Source: Promicromonosporaceae bacterium (GTDB taxonomy: Bacteria > Actinomycetota > Actinomycetes > Actinomycetales > Cellulomonadaceae). Taken from it: 64,000 nt of DNA. The notes beneath the pieces were generated by a model that was not told the origin of the DNA, did not search any database, and saw only the letters and a program-made list of their open reading frames with translations. The translations under genes and the position numbers were made by a program. Below, piece by piece: positions 54,908-63,968 of this stretch (the stretch's first letter is position 1; every line of letters starts with the position of its first letter). The stretch spans positions 16,621 to 80,620 of the forward strand of contig WRHK01000011.1 of NCBI GenBank assembly GCA_009783295.1. The letters are read 5' to 3'.

Positions 54908-56134
54908 ATGACGGCCCTCCCCCGCGGCGCCTGGCAGGGCGTCGCCCGCGCCACCGGCCTGCTGTCCCCCGACGGCGAGGTCGCGTCGACGATCTTCGCC
55001 GAGATGTCGGCCCTCGCCGCCCGCACGGGCGCCATCAACCTGGGCCAGGGGTTCCCCGACGCCGACGGGCCCGAGTCGATCAAGGCCGCCGCGATCCGCG
55101 CCATCGAGGACGGCCACAACCAGTACCCGCCCGGCCCGGGCGTCCCCGAGCTGCGCCACGCCGTCGCCGACCACCAGCGCCGGCGCTACGGCCTGGCCGT
55201 CGACCCGGACACCGAGGTGCTGATCACCACGGGCGCCACCGAGGCGCTCGCGGCCGCGGTGCTCGCACTGGCCGGCCCGGGCGACGAGGTGATCACGCTC
55301 GAGCCCTTCTACGACTCGCACGCCGCCGTGATCGCGCTGGCCGGGGCCACGCACGTCCCCGTCGCGCTGACGCCGTCGGCCACCGGGTTCCGCCTCGACG
55401 TCGACGCGCTGCGCGCTGCCGCGAGCGAGCGCACGCGGATCCTGCTCATCAACACGCCGCACAACCCGACGGGCGCCGTGCTGACGCGCGACGAGCTCGA
55501 GGCGGTCGCGGCCGTGGCCCGCGAGCGCGACGCGATCGTCGTCACCGACGAGGTCTACGAGCACCTCACGTTCGACGGCGCCGCGCACGTCCCGCTGGCG
55601 ACGCTGCCCGACATGGCCGAGCGCACCCTCACCATCTCCTCCAGCGGCAAGACGTTCAGCCTGACCGGCTGGAAGATCGGCTGGGTGCACGGGCCGTCCG
55701 CGCTGGTCACGGCCGTGCGCACCGTCAAGCAGTTCCTCACCTACGTGTCGGGGGCCCCGTTCCAGCCCGCGATCGCGGACGCGCTGTACGACGACGACGC
55801 CCCGCGCGAGCTGCCGGAGTCGCTCGCCGAGCGGCGGGACCTGCTCTGCGACGGGCTGCGCGCGGCGGGGTTCGACGTCGTCGTGCCGCAGGGCACCTAC
55901 TTCGTGGTGGCGGACGCGACCCGCATCGTCGAACGGCTGGGTCTGGCCGACGGCGCCGAGCTGTGCCGGCGTCTGCCGGAGCTGGCCGGCGTCGTCGCCA
56001 TCCCGATGACGGCGTTCTGCCGGGAGGGAAGCCCGGCGCACGCGCGGCTCCGGAGCTCGCTGCGCTTCACGTTCGTGAAGCAGGAGCAGACGCTGCGCGA
56101 CGCGGTCACGCGGCTCGCCGCGCTGGCGGGCTGA
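54908..56134 (+). CDS. Class I PLP aminotransferase (DapC/KAT-like)
   Basis: 408 aa with a fold-type I core: 'INLGQGFPDADGPESIKAAA', 'ITTGATEALAAAV', 'NTPHNPTGAV', 'VTDEVYEHLTFDG' and PLP-binding Lys in 'SSSGKTFSLTGWKIGW'. Relatives include N-succinyldiaminopimelate aminotransferase DapC and kynurenine/methionine aminotransferases; the neighbours do not decide the pathway. ATG 54908 follows TACCCT by 7 nt (leaderless). The ORF-track start at 54167 is spurious. Confidence 0.88.
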   Translation: MTALPRGAWQGVARATGLLSPDGEVASTIFAEMSALAARTGAINLGQGFPDADGPESIKAAAIRAIEDGHNQYPPGPGVPELRHAVADHQRRRYGLAVDPDTEVLITTGATEALAAAVLALAGPGDEVITLEPFYDSHAAVIALAGATHVPVALTPSATGFRLDVDALRAAASERTRILLINTPHNPTGAVLTRDELEAVAAVARERDAIVVTDEVYEHLTFDGAAHVPLATLPDMAERTLTISSSGKTFSLTGWKIGWVHGPSALVTAVRTVKQFLTYVSGAPFQPAIADALYDDDAPRELPESLAERRDLLCDGLRAAGFDVVVPQGTYFVVADATRIVERLGLADGAELCRRLPELAGVVAIPMTAFCREGSPAHARLRSSLRFTFVKQEQTLRDAVTRLAALAG

Positions 56135-56143
56135 GCGCGCCCA

Positions 56144-56227
56144 GGCTCTATCTCGCGGACCAGCGTTCTATCTCGCAGACCAGCGCTCTATCTCGCGAGA
56201 TAGAACGGTGGATCGCGAGATAGAGCC
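56144..56227. repeat. Tandem and inverted CTATCTCGCG repeat cluster
   Basis: A ~20-bp unit starting YTCTATCTCGC, with RGACCAGCG in the first two copies, recurs three times (56147, 56167, 56187). GGCTCTATCTCGCG (56144-56157) pairs with 56214-56227, and TTCTATCTCGC (56166-56176) with 56195-56205, with a central CTATCTCGCGAGATAG palindrome. It fills the gap between convergent aminotransferase and LCP genes and should terminate both. One identical arm occurs alone at 28075. Confidence 0.8.
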
Positions 56228-56232
56228 GTGGG

Positions 56233-57432
56233 TCACGAGCGAGCGGCCGCCTCGTAGATCTCCCCCGCCGGCTCCTCCGGCACGAGCGACGTCGGCGGCT
56301 GGTCGGAGCGCAGACGCTCCCAGACCGGGTCAGTCTGCGACCGCACCCACACCACCCGGTTGGGGTCGCTCGGCGCCGCCGCGACCGGGAGCGGCGTGAA
56401 CACGATGCTGTCCGGGTCGAGGCCGCGCAGGCTCCAGCCCAGCCCCGCGACCGCCGTCACACCGGCCAGGTTGCGGCTCGTGGACATCGACGACAGCACG
56501 GCGTCCACGGTGCGGAGCAGACGGGGCGTGTTGGCGATGACGTTCTGCGACAGCACCTCGCGCATCATGGCGTCGACGAAGAACTGCTGCCGCTCGATGC
56601 GCTGGAGGTCACTGCCCATCTCGAGTCCCATGCCGCGGCCTCCGCGCGCCCGCAGGAAGTTGAGCGCCTGGTCGCCGTCGAGCCTCTGCGGTCCCGCCGG
56701 CAGGTCGAGGCTGACGTGGTGGTCGCCGCGCACGGCCTCGGGCAGGTCGACGCCCACGCCGCCGAGCGCGTCCACGACGCCGATCAGCCCGTCCATCTTG
56801 ACGATGACGTGCTCGTTGATGCGCAGGCCGGTGGCAGCCTCGACGGTCAGGATGGTGCACGCCGCCGCGCCGGTGAGGTCGCGCGTCGGGCCGCCGCCGA
56901 TCGCGAACGCGGTGTTGAACATGGCGTTGCGCCGAGGCCTGGTCTCGCCGCCGTCGGGCAGCGGGCACGCGGGGATGTCCACCAGCAGGTCGCGCGCGAT
57001 CGACACGACCTCGACGAACGACCGGTCGCCCGACACGTGCACGAGCAGCGTGCTGTCCGAGTGGAACTCGTTGCCCGCTCCCGCCAGGTCGGCGTTGGCG
57101 CCGCCGCGGTAGTCGGTGCCCATGACCAGCAGGGTCAGCGGGTGGTCGCTGAAGGGGTCGCCCGGCGGCTCCGGTGGCCGGTCGTCCCGCCCGGCCAGCA
57201 GCGCGTCGACGTCGGACACCGAGAGCGCGGAGCGCAGGTCCAGGAAGACGGTACCGCCCGCCGTGACGGCGAACGTCATGACGGCGGTGAGCACCATGCC
57301 GACCGCGCGGGCCGCGCGGCGGGTGCGCAGCCGGGCGGCGTGCCGGGGCCCGCGCGTCTGCTGCGGGGGCCGCCCGGCGAGCACCTTGCGGCGCGTGCGA
57401 GGGGCCGCGTGGCGCGGCGAGCGGGTGGGCAT
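56233..57432 (-). CDS. LytR-CpsA-Psr (LCP) family cell-wall ligase
   Basis: 399 aa: basic cytoplasmic N-terminus, one membrane helix (about 43-65), then the LCP domain with 'LLVMGTDYRGG', 'DSTLLVHVSGDRSFVEVVSI', 'ARDLLVDIP', 'INEHVIVKMDGLIGVVDALG' and 'ALNFLRARGGRGMGLEMGSD'. The conserved Asp and Arg residues bind polyprenyl pyrophosphate. LCP enzymes attach glycopolymers to peptidoglycan. It is divergent from the HMCES gene. Confidence 0.9.
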   Translation of the reverse strand: MPTRSPRHAAPRTRRKVLAGRPPQQTRGPRHAARLRTRRAARAVGMVLTAVMTFAVTAGGTVFLDLRSALSVSDVDALLAGRDDRPPEPPGDPFSDHPLTLLVMGTDYRGGANADLAGAGNEFHSDSTLLVHVSGDRSFVEVVSIARDLLVDIPACPLPDGGETRPRRNAMFNTAFAIGGGPTRDLTGAAACTILTVEAATGLRINEHVIVKMDGLIGVVDALGGVGVDLPEAVRGDHHVSLDLPAGPQRLDGDQALNFLRARGGRGMGLEMGSDLQRIERQQFFVDAMMREVLSQNVIANTPRLLRTVDAVLSSMSTSRNLAGVTAVAGLGWSLRGLDPDSIVFTPLPVAAAPSDPNRVVWVRSQTDPVWERLRSDQPPTSLVPEEPAGEIYEAAARS

Positions 57433-57530
57433 CCTGGGACCGTAGCGGCGCGATCCGCGCCTGCAGCGGGTGTGGCCCGCTGGGCCCGCGCCGGCGGCGC
57501 GATGTCATACCCCTGGGCCAAGATGGCCGC

Positions 57531-58289
57531 ATGTGCGGCCGATTCGCCTCCTTCCGCAGCGCCCAGGACGTCGCCGACGACGTCGCCATCGCCGAGCTCG
57601 CCGACGACGCCCGGATGCTGCCGCCGTCGTGGAACGTGGCCCCCACGGACGACGTGCGCATCGTCGTCGAACGGCCCGAACGGGTGGCCGGCGGCCCGGG
57701 CACGGGCGCCATCACGCGGTCGCTCCAGGTGGCGCGCTGGGGGCTGGTGCCGTCGTGGTCCAAGGACCCGAGCGGCGGGGCACGCATGATCAACGCCCGC
57801 GTGGAGACGCTCCTCGACAAGCCGGCGTTCGCCAAGCCGCTCGCCGTGCGGCGGTGCCTGGTGCCCGCCGACGGGTACTTCGAATGGCGCAAGCTCGAGC
57901 CGGTGACCGGCTCCAAGGTGCCCAAGCAGGCGTACTGGATCCACCGCGAGGGCGAGCCGGTGCTGTTCGCGGGGCTCTACGAGTTCTGGCGCGACCGCAC
58001 GCGCGCGGACGACGACCCCGCCCGCTGGCTGGTGTCCACCACGATCATCACCACCGCCGCGAGCGCCCCCATGGCGCACGTCCACGACCGGATGCCCGTC
58101 GCGTTGCCGACGTCGGCGTGGGACGCCTGGCTGGACCCGGCGGTGGGCGCGGAGCAGGCGTCGGGGCTGCTGGACGCGCACCTGGACGAGTTCGCGCTGC
58201 GCCCGGTGCGCGCGCTGGTGGGCTCGGTGCAGAACAACTTCCCGGAGCTGCTGGAGGAGGACCCGGAGCCGCTCGCGTCAGGTCGGTGA
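57531..58289 (+). CDS. SRAP/HMCES (YedK) abasic-site protein
   Basis: 252 aa beginning 'MCGRFA'; after Met removal, Cys2 forms the thiazolidine cross-link with abasic sites in single-stranded DNA. Other active-site elements are 'WNVAPTDD', 'MINARVET', 'YFEWRK' and 'MAHVHDRMP'. It protects abasic sites during replication. The stop codon (58287-58289) lies inside the first copy of the downstream tandem repeat. Confidence 0.93.
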   Translation: MCGRFASFRSAQDVADDVAIAELADDARMLPPSWNVAPTDDVRIVVERPERVAGGPGTGAITRSLQVARWGLVPSWSKDPSGGARMINARVETLLDKPAFAKPLAVRRCLVPADGYFEWRKLEPVTGSKVPKQAYWIHREGEPVLFAGLYEFWRDRTRADDDPARWLVSTTIITTAASAPMAHVHDRMPVALPTSAWDAWLDPAVGAEQASGLLDAHLDEFALRPVRALVGSVQNNFPELLEEDPEPLASGR

Positions 58290-58349
58290 GACGGGATCAG
58301 GTCGGTGAGACGGGATCAGGTCGGCGGTTCGCGAGCGCCGACCTGATCC
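58278..58349. repeat. Tandem 19-bp repeats with terminal hairpin
   Basis: TCAGGTCGGTGAGACGGGA occurs twice in exact tandem (58278-58296, 58297-58315), followed by a diverged third copy that forms a perfect 14-bp stem with 58336-58349. The first copy supplies the last codons and stop of the HMCES gene. AGGTCGGTG/AGGTCGGCGG words link it to the palindrome at 12085. Confidence 0.8.
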
Positions 58350-58370
58350 GCGACCACCGACCAGAACGCG

Positions 58371-59444
58371 TCAGCCCCCCGGCGCGTCCGTGACCGTGTA
58401 CGCGCGCTGCACCCGCACCGGGCGCACGGCACCCAGGCCCTGGAGCTCCGCCTCCGGCTGCTCCGTCAGCGCGTACCTCGGCGACGTCGCCAGCAGGGCG
58501 GCGGTCGTCGGGTCGACCAGCACCTCGCCCGGCTGCGACGCCTCCGTGAGGCGCGACGCCAGGTTGACCGAAGGCCCGAACACGTCGCCGAACCGCGCCA
58601 GCACGCGCCCCCACACGAACCCGACGCGCACGGGGATCTCCGGCCCGTCGGGGTGCGGCGACGCGAGGCCGAGGGCGATCTCGGCACCGGTCTGCACGTC
58701 GTCGGCGATGAACAGCACGGCGTCGCCGACGGTCTTGACCACGCGGCCGCCTGCCTCGGACACGATGTCGCGGGCGCGGTTCTCGAAGAGCTGCACGAAC
58801 TCGGCGAGCTCGTCCGAGCCGAGCCCCGCGGTGCGCTTGGTGAACGCGACGATGTCGACGAACCCGACGGCGCGGCGCAGCGGCAGCTTGTGCTCGTCGC
58901 GCTCCTCGCCGCGCGCCCCGGCGAACTCGATGGCGTAGCGCCCGGTCACGGCGGCGAGCTGGCGGCGCCACGCGTGCTCGAGCTGGTGGGCCAGCACGTC
59001 GGCCAGGTGGGGGATGTTGTCCAGCACGGTGAGGCGGGCGCTGATGTCGTCCAGGCCGTGCTCGCGGGCGGCGTGCTCGACGAACGCCTCCGTCTGCCAG
59101 AACGAGAGCCGCTCCGTCGTGTGCCCCATCGACCGCACCAGGGTGCGCAGCGCCTGCTCGTCGAGGTGCTCGCTCTCGGCGAGCCGGGCGAACTCGCGCA
59201 GCGAGTCCATGTCGGACTCCGTGAACCACTGCTCCGTGGGGTGCTGCACGGGCAGGCCCAGCCAGCGCCAGTAGTTCTCCACCAGCTCCCGGTCCAGGCC
59301 CGTGCCCTCCACCAGGTCGGCGAGGGTGTACTGCCGCGGGCCGCCCAGGATCTCCAGGTCGATGCGGGCCGCGGTGTCGGAGGTGGCCCCGGGCGCCGGG
59401 TTCGGCTCCGGGAGGGGCGTCACGGAGTGGGTGTCGCTCGTCAC
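58371..59444 (-). CDS. Class III adenylate/guanylate cyclase with N-terminal regulatory domain
   Basis: 357 aa. The N-terminal ~185 residues are helical ('YTLADLVEGTGLDRELVENY'), as in the autoinhibited mycobacterial cyclase Rv2212. The catalytic domain has metal-binding Asp in 'VGFVDIVAFTKRT' and 'KTVGDAVLFIADD', and 'FGPSVNLASRLTE' carries the transition-state Asn/Arg region. It should produce cAMP; the signal sensed is unknown. Soluble; divergent neighbours absent, as birA is on the same strand 4 bp upstream. Confidence 0.9.
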   Translation of the reverse strand: MTSDTHSVTPLPEPNPAPGATSDTAARIDLEILGGPRQYTLADLVEGTGLDRELVENYWRWLGLPVQHPTEQWFTESDMDSLREFARLAESEHLDEQALRTLVRSMGHTTERLSFWQTEAFVEHAAREHGLDDISARLTVLDNIPHLADVLAHQLEHAWRRQLAAVTGRYAIEFAGARGEERDEHKLPLRRAVGFVDIVAFTKRTAGLGSDELAEFVQLFENRARDIVSEAGGRVVKTVGDAVLFIADDVQTGAEIALGLASPHPDGPEIPVRVGFVWGRVLARFGDVFGPSVNLASRLTEASQPGEVLVDPTTAALLATSPRYALTEQPEAELQGLGAVRPVRVQRAYTVTDAPGG

Positions 59445-59448
59445 GCGG

Positions 59449-60372
59449 TCAGTCTAGGTGGGGGCCGACGTCGGCACGGCGGAGGTGGTGCACGTCGCCT
59501 GCCGCGACGATGCGCACGCTCCCGTCGGCCCGCACGACGGCCAGGGCGCCGTCGGCGGCGAGGCGCGAGGCCACGCCCTCGACCACCCCCGCGCCGCCCG
59601 CGAGGTCGGCCCGCACGTCCTGGCCGAGCGTGGCGCACATGCCCGCGTACTCGTCGGCGAGGGAGCGGGCGCCGCCGGGGCCGGGGGCCTGCGCGTCGCC
59701 CTCGTCGTCGGTCCAGCGGCCGACGACGTCGGCGAGCTCGCGCAGCAGCGCCGTCATCAGGGCGGTGCGGTCGAGCGCGGCGTCGGGCGTGCCGGCCAGC
59801 GCCAGCGAGGTGGCGGTGGGCACGGGCAGCTCGTCGTGCGTCTGCGTGACGTTGAGGCCCACGCCGACGACCACCTGCTGGTCGAGCAGCTCCTGGGGGT
59901 CGAGGTGCCGGTGGCCGGCCCCGTCGAGGCCCGGGACGGTCTGCGCGAGGATCCCCGCGACCTTGCGCCACGGCCCGAACCCGTCGATCGCCTCGGCGGC
60001 GGGCAGCAGCACGTCGTTGGGCCACTTGAGCGCGGCGGGCACGCCGGCGTCGCGCAGCACGCGCACGGTGGCGAGCCCGGCCAGCAGCGGCAGCCAGCCC
60101 AGCGCGGACGGCGGCACCACGGGCCGCAGCAGCGCGGACACGGTGAGCGCGGCGCGCGGCGGGGTGGTCCAGGTGCGCCCGGCGCGGCCGAGGCCGGCGC
60201 TCTGGTTCTCGGCGGCGAGCGCGGCGGGCGCGGCCGCCCCGGCGTGGGCCCGGGCCACGAGCTCGGTGTTCGTGGAGGGGCAGTCCTCCACGACGTCGAC
60301 GCTCGCCCACGCCCCCGCGGGGGCGACGACGGCTGCCCTGACCTGCTCGACATCGATGCTGGCGCGTTCCAC
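59449..60372 (-). CDS. birA: Biotin-[acetyl-CoA-carboxylase] ligase (monofunctional)
   Basis: 307 aa: '[13 protein letters not shown]', biotin-binding '[15 protein letters not shown]' (GRGRxG variant GLGRAGR), '[10 protein letters not shown]' and '[12 protein letters not shown]', then the C-terminal SH3-like domain. It lacks the N-terminal DNA-binding domain, so it is class I and not a repressor. GTG 60372 is used because AAGGA lies 7 nt upstream. It is divergent from accD, whose carboxylase partner it biotinylates; the same layout exists in Mycobacterium. Confidence 0.9.
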   Translation of the reverse strand: MERASIDVEQVRAAVVAPAGAWASVDVVEDCPSTNTELVARAHAGAAAPAALAAENQSAGLGRAGRTWTTPPRAALTVSALLRPVVPPSALGWLPLLAGLATVRVLRDAGVPAALKWPNDVLLPAAEAIDGFGPWRKVAGILAQTVPGLDGAGHRHLDPQELLDQQVVVGVGLNVTQTHDELPVPTATSLALAGTPDAALDRTALMTALLRELADVVGRWTDDEGDAQAPGPGGARSLADEYAGMCATLGQDVRADLAGGAGVVEGVASRLAADGALAVVRADGSVRIVAAGDVHHLRRADVGPHLD

Positions 60373-60531
60373 CGGCACATCCTTGCCGACGCGGGGGCCT
60401 CTGCGGAATCCCCCTCGGCGCGTCGCCCGTCGGCGTTTCCCGGCGTTGTGGGGTTCCACCAAGGAACGGCCCGCATCCGCGTCGAGGGGGCGCATCGAGG
60501 TGTGGCGAGCCGCCAACTAGGCTCGACGCTC

Positions 60532-62127
60532 GTGAACGCCCCCATCGAGATCGTCTCCGGGACCGCCGCCAAGCTGGCCGACCTGGAGCGCCGCCGCGCC
60601 GCCGCGGTCGACGCCCCCGAGGCCTCAGCGCGCGAGAAGCAGCACGCGCGCGGCAAGAAGTCCGCCCGCGAGCGCATCGAGGCCCTGCTGGACGAGGGCT
60701 CGTTCGTGGAGCTCGACGCGCTGGCCGCGCACCGCTCCCGCAACTTCGGGCTGGACAAGAAGCGCATCCCCGGCGACGGCGTCGTCACCGGGTACGGCAC
60801 GATCGACGGCCGCCAGGTGTGCGTGTTCTCGCAGGACTTCACGGTGTTCGGCGGCTCGCTGGGCGAGGTGCACGGCGAGAAGATCGCCAAGGTGCAGGAC
60901 CTGGCGCTGCGCACGGGCGTGCCGATCATCGGCATCTCGGACGGCGGCGGCGCGCGCATCCAGGAGGGCGTCGCGGCCCTCACGCAGTTCGCGGAGATGT
61001 TCCGCCGCAACGTGGCGGCGTCGGGCGTGATCCCGCAGATCTCGCTGATCCTGGGCCCCTCGGCCGGCGGCGCGGTGTACTCCCCCGCGCTGACCGACTT
61101 CATCGTCATGGCCGACGGCACGTCGAACATGTTCATCACCGGCCCGGACGTGATCCGCTCCGTCACGGGCGAGGACGTCGACTTCGAGACGCTGGGCGGC
61201 GGCCGCACCCACAACCAGAAGTCGGGCGTGGCGCACTACCTGGGCGCCGACGAGGACGACGCGATCGAGTACGTGCGCCAGCTCGTGGGCTACCTGCCGC
61301 AGAACAACCTCTCGGACCCGCCGAGCTTCGCGCCGGAGGAGCCCGACCTGGAGGTGGGCCCGCTCGACGAGGCGCTCGACACGCTCATCCCGGACTCGGA
61401 CAACCAGCCGTACGACATGCGCACGGTGGTCGAGACGGTGCTCGACGAGGACTCGTTCCTCGAGGTGCAGCCGCTGTTCGCGCCCAACGTGCTGGTCGGG
61501 TTCGGGCACGTCGAGGGCCAGGCCGTGGGCATCATCGCCAACCAGCCGATGGCCATGGCGGGCACGCTCGACATCGACGCGGCCGAGAAGGCCGCCCGGT
61601 TCGTGCGCACGTGCGACGCGTTCAACCTGCCCGTGCTGACGTTCGTGGACGTGCCGGGCTTCCTGCCCGGCGTCGGGCAGGAGCACCAGGGCATCATCCG
61701 CCGCGGCGCCAAGCTCATCTACGCGTACGCCGAGGCCACCGTCCCGCTGGTCACCGTCATCACGCGCAAGGCGTACGGCGGCGCGTACATCGTCATGGGC
61801 TCCAAGCAGCTCGGCGCCGACATCAACCTCGCGTGGCCGACGGCGCAGGTCGCCGTCATGGGCGCGGGCGGCGCGGTCAACATCCTGCAGCGCCGCGCGC
61901 TGTCGGAGGCGGCGGCGAACGGGCTCGACGTCGAGACGGAGCGCAAGCGCCTGACTGCGGAGTACGAGGAGGCGATCGTCAACCCGTGGGACGCCGCCGA
62001 GCGCGGGTACGTCGACGCCGTGATCAAGCCGTCGGAGACGCGCCTGCAGGTGGTGCGGGCGCTGCGCGCGCTGCGCACCAAGCGCGCGTCGCTGCCTCCC
62101 AAGAAGCACGGAAACATCCCGCTCTGA
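60532..62127 (+). CDS. accD: Acyl-CoA carboxylase beta subunit (carboxyltransferase)
   Basis: 531 aa, typical of propionyl/acetyl-CoA carboxylase beta subunits (AccD5/PccB). Oxyanion-hole segments are '[17 protein letters not shown]' and '[20 protein letters not shown]', with '[10 protein letters not shown]' near the C-terminus. It transfers CO2 from biotin on the AccA subunit to acyl-CoA, feeding malonyl- or methylmalonyl-CoA synthesis. GTG 60532 follows TAGGCT by 8 nt, so the mRNA may be leaderless. It heads an operon with accE. Confidence 0.94.
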   Translation: MNAPIEIVSGTAAKLADLERRRAAAVDAPEASAREKQHARGKKSARERIEALLDEGSFVELDALAAHRSRNFGLDKKRIPGDGVVTGYGTIDGRQVCVFSQDFTVFGGSLGEVHGEKIAKVQDLALRTGVPIIGISDGGGARIQEGVAALTQFAEMFRRNVAASGVIPQISLILGPSAGGAVYSPALTDFIVMADGTSNMFITGPDVIRSVTGEDVDFETLGGGRTHNQKSGVAHYLGADEDDAIEYVRQLVGYLPQNNLSDPPSFAPEEPDLEVGPLDEALDTLIPDSDNQPYDMRTVVETVLDEDSFLEVQPLFAPNVLVGFGHVEGQAVGIIANQPMAMAGTLDIDAAEKAARFVRTCDAFNLPVLTFVDVPGFLPGVGQEHQGIIRRGAKLIYAYAEATVPLVTVITRKAYGGAYIVMGSKQLGADINLAWPTAQVAVMGAGGAVNILQRRALSEAAANGLDVETERKRLTAEYEEAIVNPWDAAERGYVDAVIKPSETRLQVVRALRALRTKRASLPPKKHGNIPL

Positions 62128-62140
62128 GTGCCACCGCCGC

Positions 62141-62162
62141 TGGTTGAGCCTGTCGATTCCAG
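62141..62162. repeat. Dispersed palindromic repeat copy after accD
   Basis: TGGTTGAGCCTGTCGATTCCAG is a diverged copy of the repeat at 3006, 6391 and 10296, located between accD and the next gene. Confidence 0.5.
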
Positions 62163-62184
62163 CCCTGTCGGAGAGAATCCCAAG

Positions 62185-62724
62185 ATGAGCCACGAGGACA
62201 CCACCCACGGCCCCGCGCCGCTGCCCGCCGTCGACCCCACCGCGATGCACGCGGCGGTGGACGCGCTGGCCGCGGCGCTCCACGAGTACGTGAGCACCGC
62301 CGTCGGTGTGCGCGCGGAGTTCGGCGCCGCGGAGTCCGACGACGACCCGCGCATCCTCGCCCTGGAGAACCGCGTGGGCCAGCTCAACGCGAGCCTGTTC
62401 GACTCCCTGCACGACGCCCTCGGCATGCACCCCGACCTCACCAGCTCGGTGTGGGAGCCGGAGGACGACGAGCACGAGCACGAGCACGCCCACGACCTGC
62501 CCGAGGGCGCCGAGCAGGCCGAGGTGTTCTACCTCGGCTTCGTGGTCAGCGCCCCGCCGGACGGCGCAGACATGACGCTCGACGGCGTGATCGACGTGCT
62601 CGACCAGGCCGGCGAGGACGCCACCAACACGTTCGCCGACGCCGGCTACGAGGTGGTCGAGTGGGCCGCCTCCCGCGGTGCGGCGCCGGGCTTCGGCGAC
62701 GACGAGGACGAGGACGACGAGTGA
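62185..62724 (+). CDS. Hypothetical acidic/His-rich protein between accD and accE
   Basis: 179 aa from ATG 62185. Two helical regions flank 'EDDEHEHEHAHD', which looks like a metal-binding stretch, and the C-terminus is a run of Asp/Glu. No family is recognised. It sits inside the accD-accE operon (57 bp after accD, GTGA overlap with accE), a position where Mycobacterium has no gene, so a role in carboxylase function or metal handling is only a positional guess. Confidence 0.7.
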   Translation: MSHEDTTHGPAPLPAVDPTAMHAAVDALAAALHEYVSTAVGVRAEFGAAESDDDPRILALENRVGQLNASLFDSLHDALGMHPDLTSSVWEPEDDEHEHEHAHDLPEGAEQAEVFYLGFVVSAPPDGADMTLDGVIDVLDQAGEDATNTFADAGYEVVEWAASRGAAPGFGDDEDEDDE

Positions 62725-62963
62725 CCCCTGCAGTCAGGATCGTCCGCGGCGAGCCCGACGAGGTCGAGGTCGCCGCACTGGTGGCCGGCCTCGCGGCCGT
62801 GACCGCCGACGCCGGCCTGCCCGACGACGCCGCACCCCTCGACGAGTGGACCAACCGCTCCCGCTCGGTGCGCGGCAACGGGGCGGGGGCGACGGCGAGG
62901 TCGTTCGGAGGGCGCGCCGGGCGGCACAACGCCGACGCGTGGCGCTGGAGCCTGCGGAGCTGA
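62721..62963 (+). CDS. accE: Acyl-CoA carboxylase epsilon subunit
   Basis: 80 aa with the AccE pattern: 'VRIVRGEPDEVEVAALVAGL' then 'EWTNRSRS' and a basic C-terminus ending 'HNADAWRWSL'. The epsilon subunit stabilises actinobacterial AccA-AccD complexes. GTG 62721 overlaps the upstream stop. Confidence 0.88.
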   Translation: MTPAVRIVRGEPDEVEVAALVAGLAAVTADAGLPDDAAPLDEWTNRSRSVRGNGAGATARSFGGRAGRHNADAWRWSLRS

Positions 62964-63051
62964 CGCGCCCCTTTCCACCCGTGATCAGCGTCTTCACAGC
63001 GCTGGTTCCGCCTGGCTAGGATGCGGCCGCCCCTCTCGAGATGGAGTCCCG

Positions 63052-63900
63052 TTGCCGCTCCGGCTTCCCGCCCGTTCGCTCGCCCGCACCACCCACCGCG
63101 TGTGGGCGGCCTCCGTCGCCGGGGCCGCACTGGCGGCGAGCCTCGCGACACCCCAGGCATCCGCGTCCGACGGTGCGTCGGCGACGTCGCCGCCCACGAC
63201 CTCGCACTTCGTCCAAGCGGGAACGCCCGGTCCGCTGCGCGGCCAGGTGGTGCCCTGGGGTGACGGGAAGGGGCACCAGGAGGACCCGGACGCCCTTCCC
63301 GCCGGCGTCTACGCGGTCGCGGTCTCCTCGAGCTCGGACACGCTTCTCGTGCTCCGGAGCGACGGGCAGGCCGACTTCTATGGGAGCCAAACCGGGAAGG
63401 TGCCGGCGCTCCCCGACGGGGTTCGCTACGTCGCGGTGTCCGCGTACTTCCGGGGCGGGTACTTGCTCAGGTCCGACGGAGTCATCGTCTCTACCGACGG
63501 CTGGCCGACGACGGCGACCGTCACCTTCACGGCCGTCTCGGGATCGGTCGCGCTCACGAGCAGCGGCACGATCGCGAGACCCGACAATGGCGCCACCGCC
63601 GACTGCTCGGCAGGCGCCGTGCCCGCCACGGGGACCGTCTACACGGCTGTCTCCGGCCGCTCGACCAACCAGAGCTGGTCGGCGGTGCGGTCCGACGGCG
63701 CCGTCGTCTCGTGCGACGAGCTTCACCCCGGAACGGCCACGACCACGCTGCCACCCGCGGGGACGAAGTTCGTCGGCGTGGAGACGCGTCGCGGGCCCGC
63801 GCTCGCCGTCACCGCCGACGACCGCATCGTCTCGCTGGACGGCAGCGCCACGCCGACCGTGCCGGCGGGGCCCCTCCTGCCGTGCCCTCCGGCCTCCTGA
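63052..63900 (+). CDS. Secreted RCC1-like repeat protein
   Basis: 282 aa from TTG 63052: a twin-charged N-terminus, signal peptide ('VWAASVAGAALAASLATPQA', cleavage near ASA), then repeated blades of the type 'YAVAVSSSSDTLLVLRSDGQ', 'YVAVSAYFRGGYLLRSDGVI' and 'WSAVRSDGAVVSCDE'. The spacing is RCC1-like but gives only 4-5 blades, fewer than a closed seven-bladed propeller. Two Cys may form a disulfide. The function is probably extracellular binding. Confidence 0.75.
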   Translation: MPLRLPARSLARTTHRVWAASVAGAALAASLATPQASASDGASATSPPTTSHFVQAGTPGPLRGQVVPWGDGKGHQEDPDALPAGVYAVAVSSSSDTLLVLRSDGQADFYGSQTGKVPALPDGVRYVAVSAYFRGGYLLRSDGVIVSTDGWPTTATVTFTAVSGSVALTSSGTIARPDNGATADCSAGAVPATGTVYTAVSGRSTNQSWSAVRSDGAVVSCDELHPGTATTTLPPAGTKFVGVETRRGPALAVTADDRIVSLDGSATPTVPAGPLLPCPPAS

Positions 63901-63968
63901 CCTCGCGTGGGGGGCGCCTCCCCCGGCCACAATCGGCCGCCTGGCTCGGTGCTTCCCGCCGCGCACTC

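Noticed and set aside
56147-58340. Tandem repeats considered as CRISPR arrays
   Set aside because: Units are directly adjacent without spacers and no cas genes are near.
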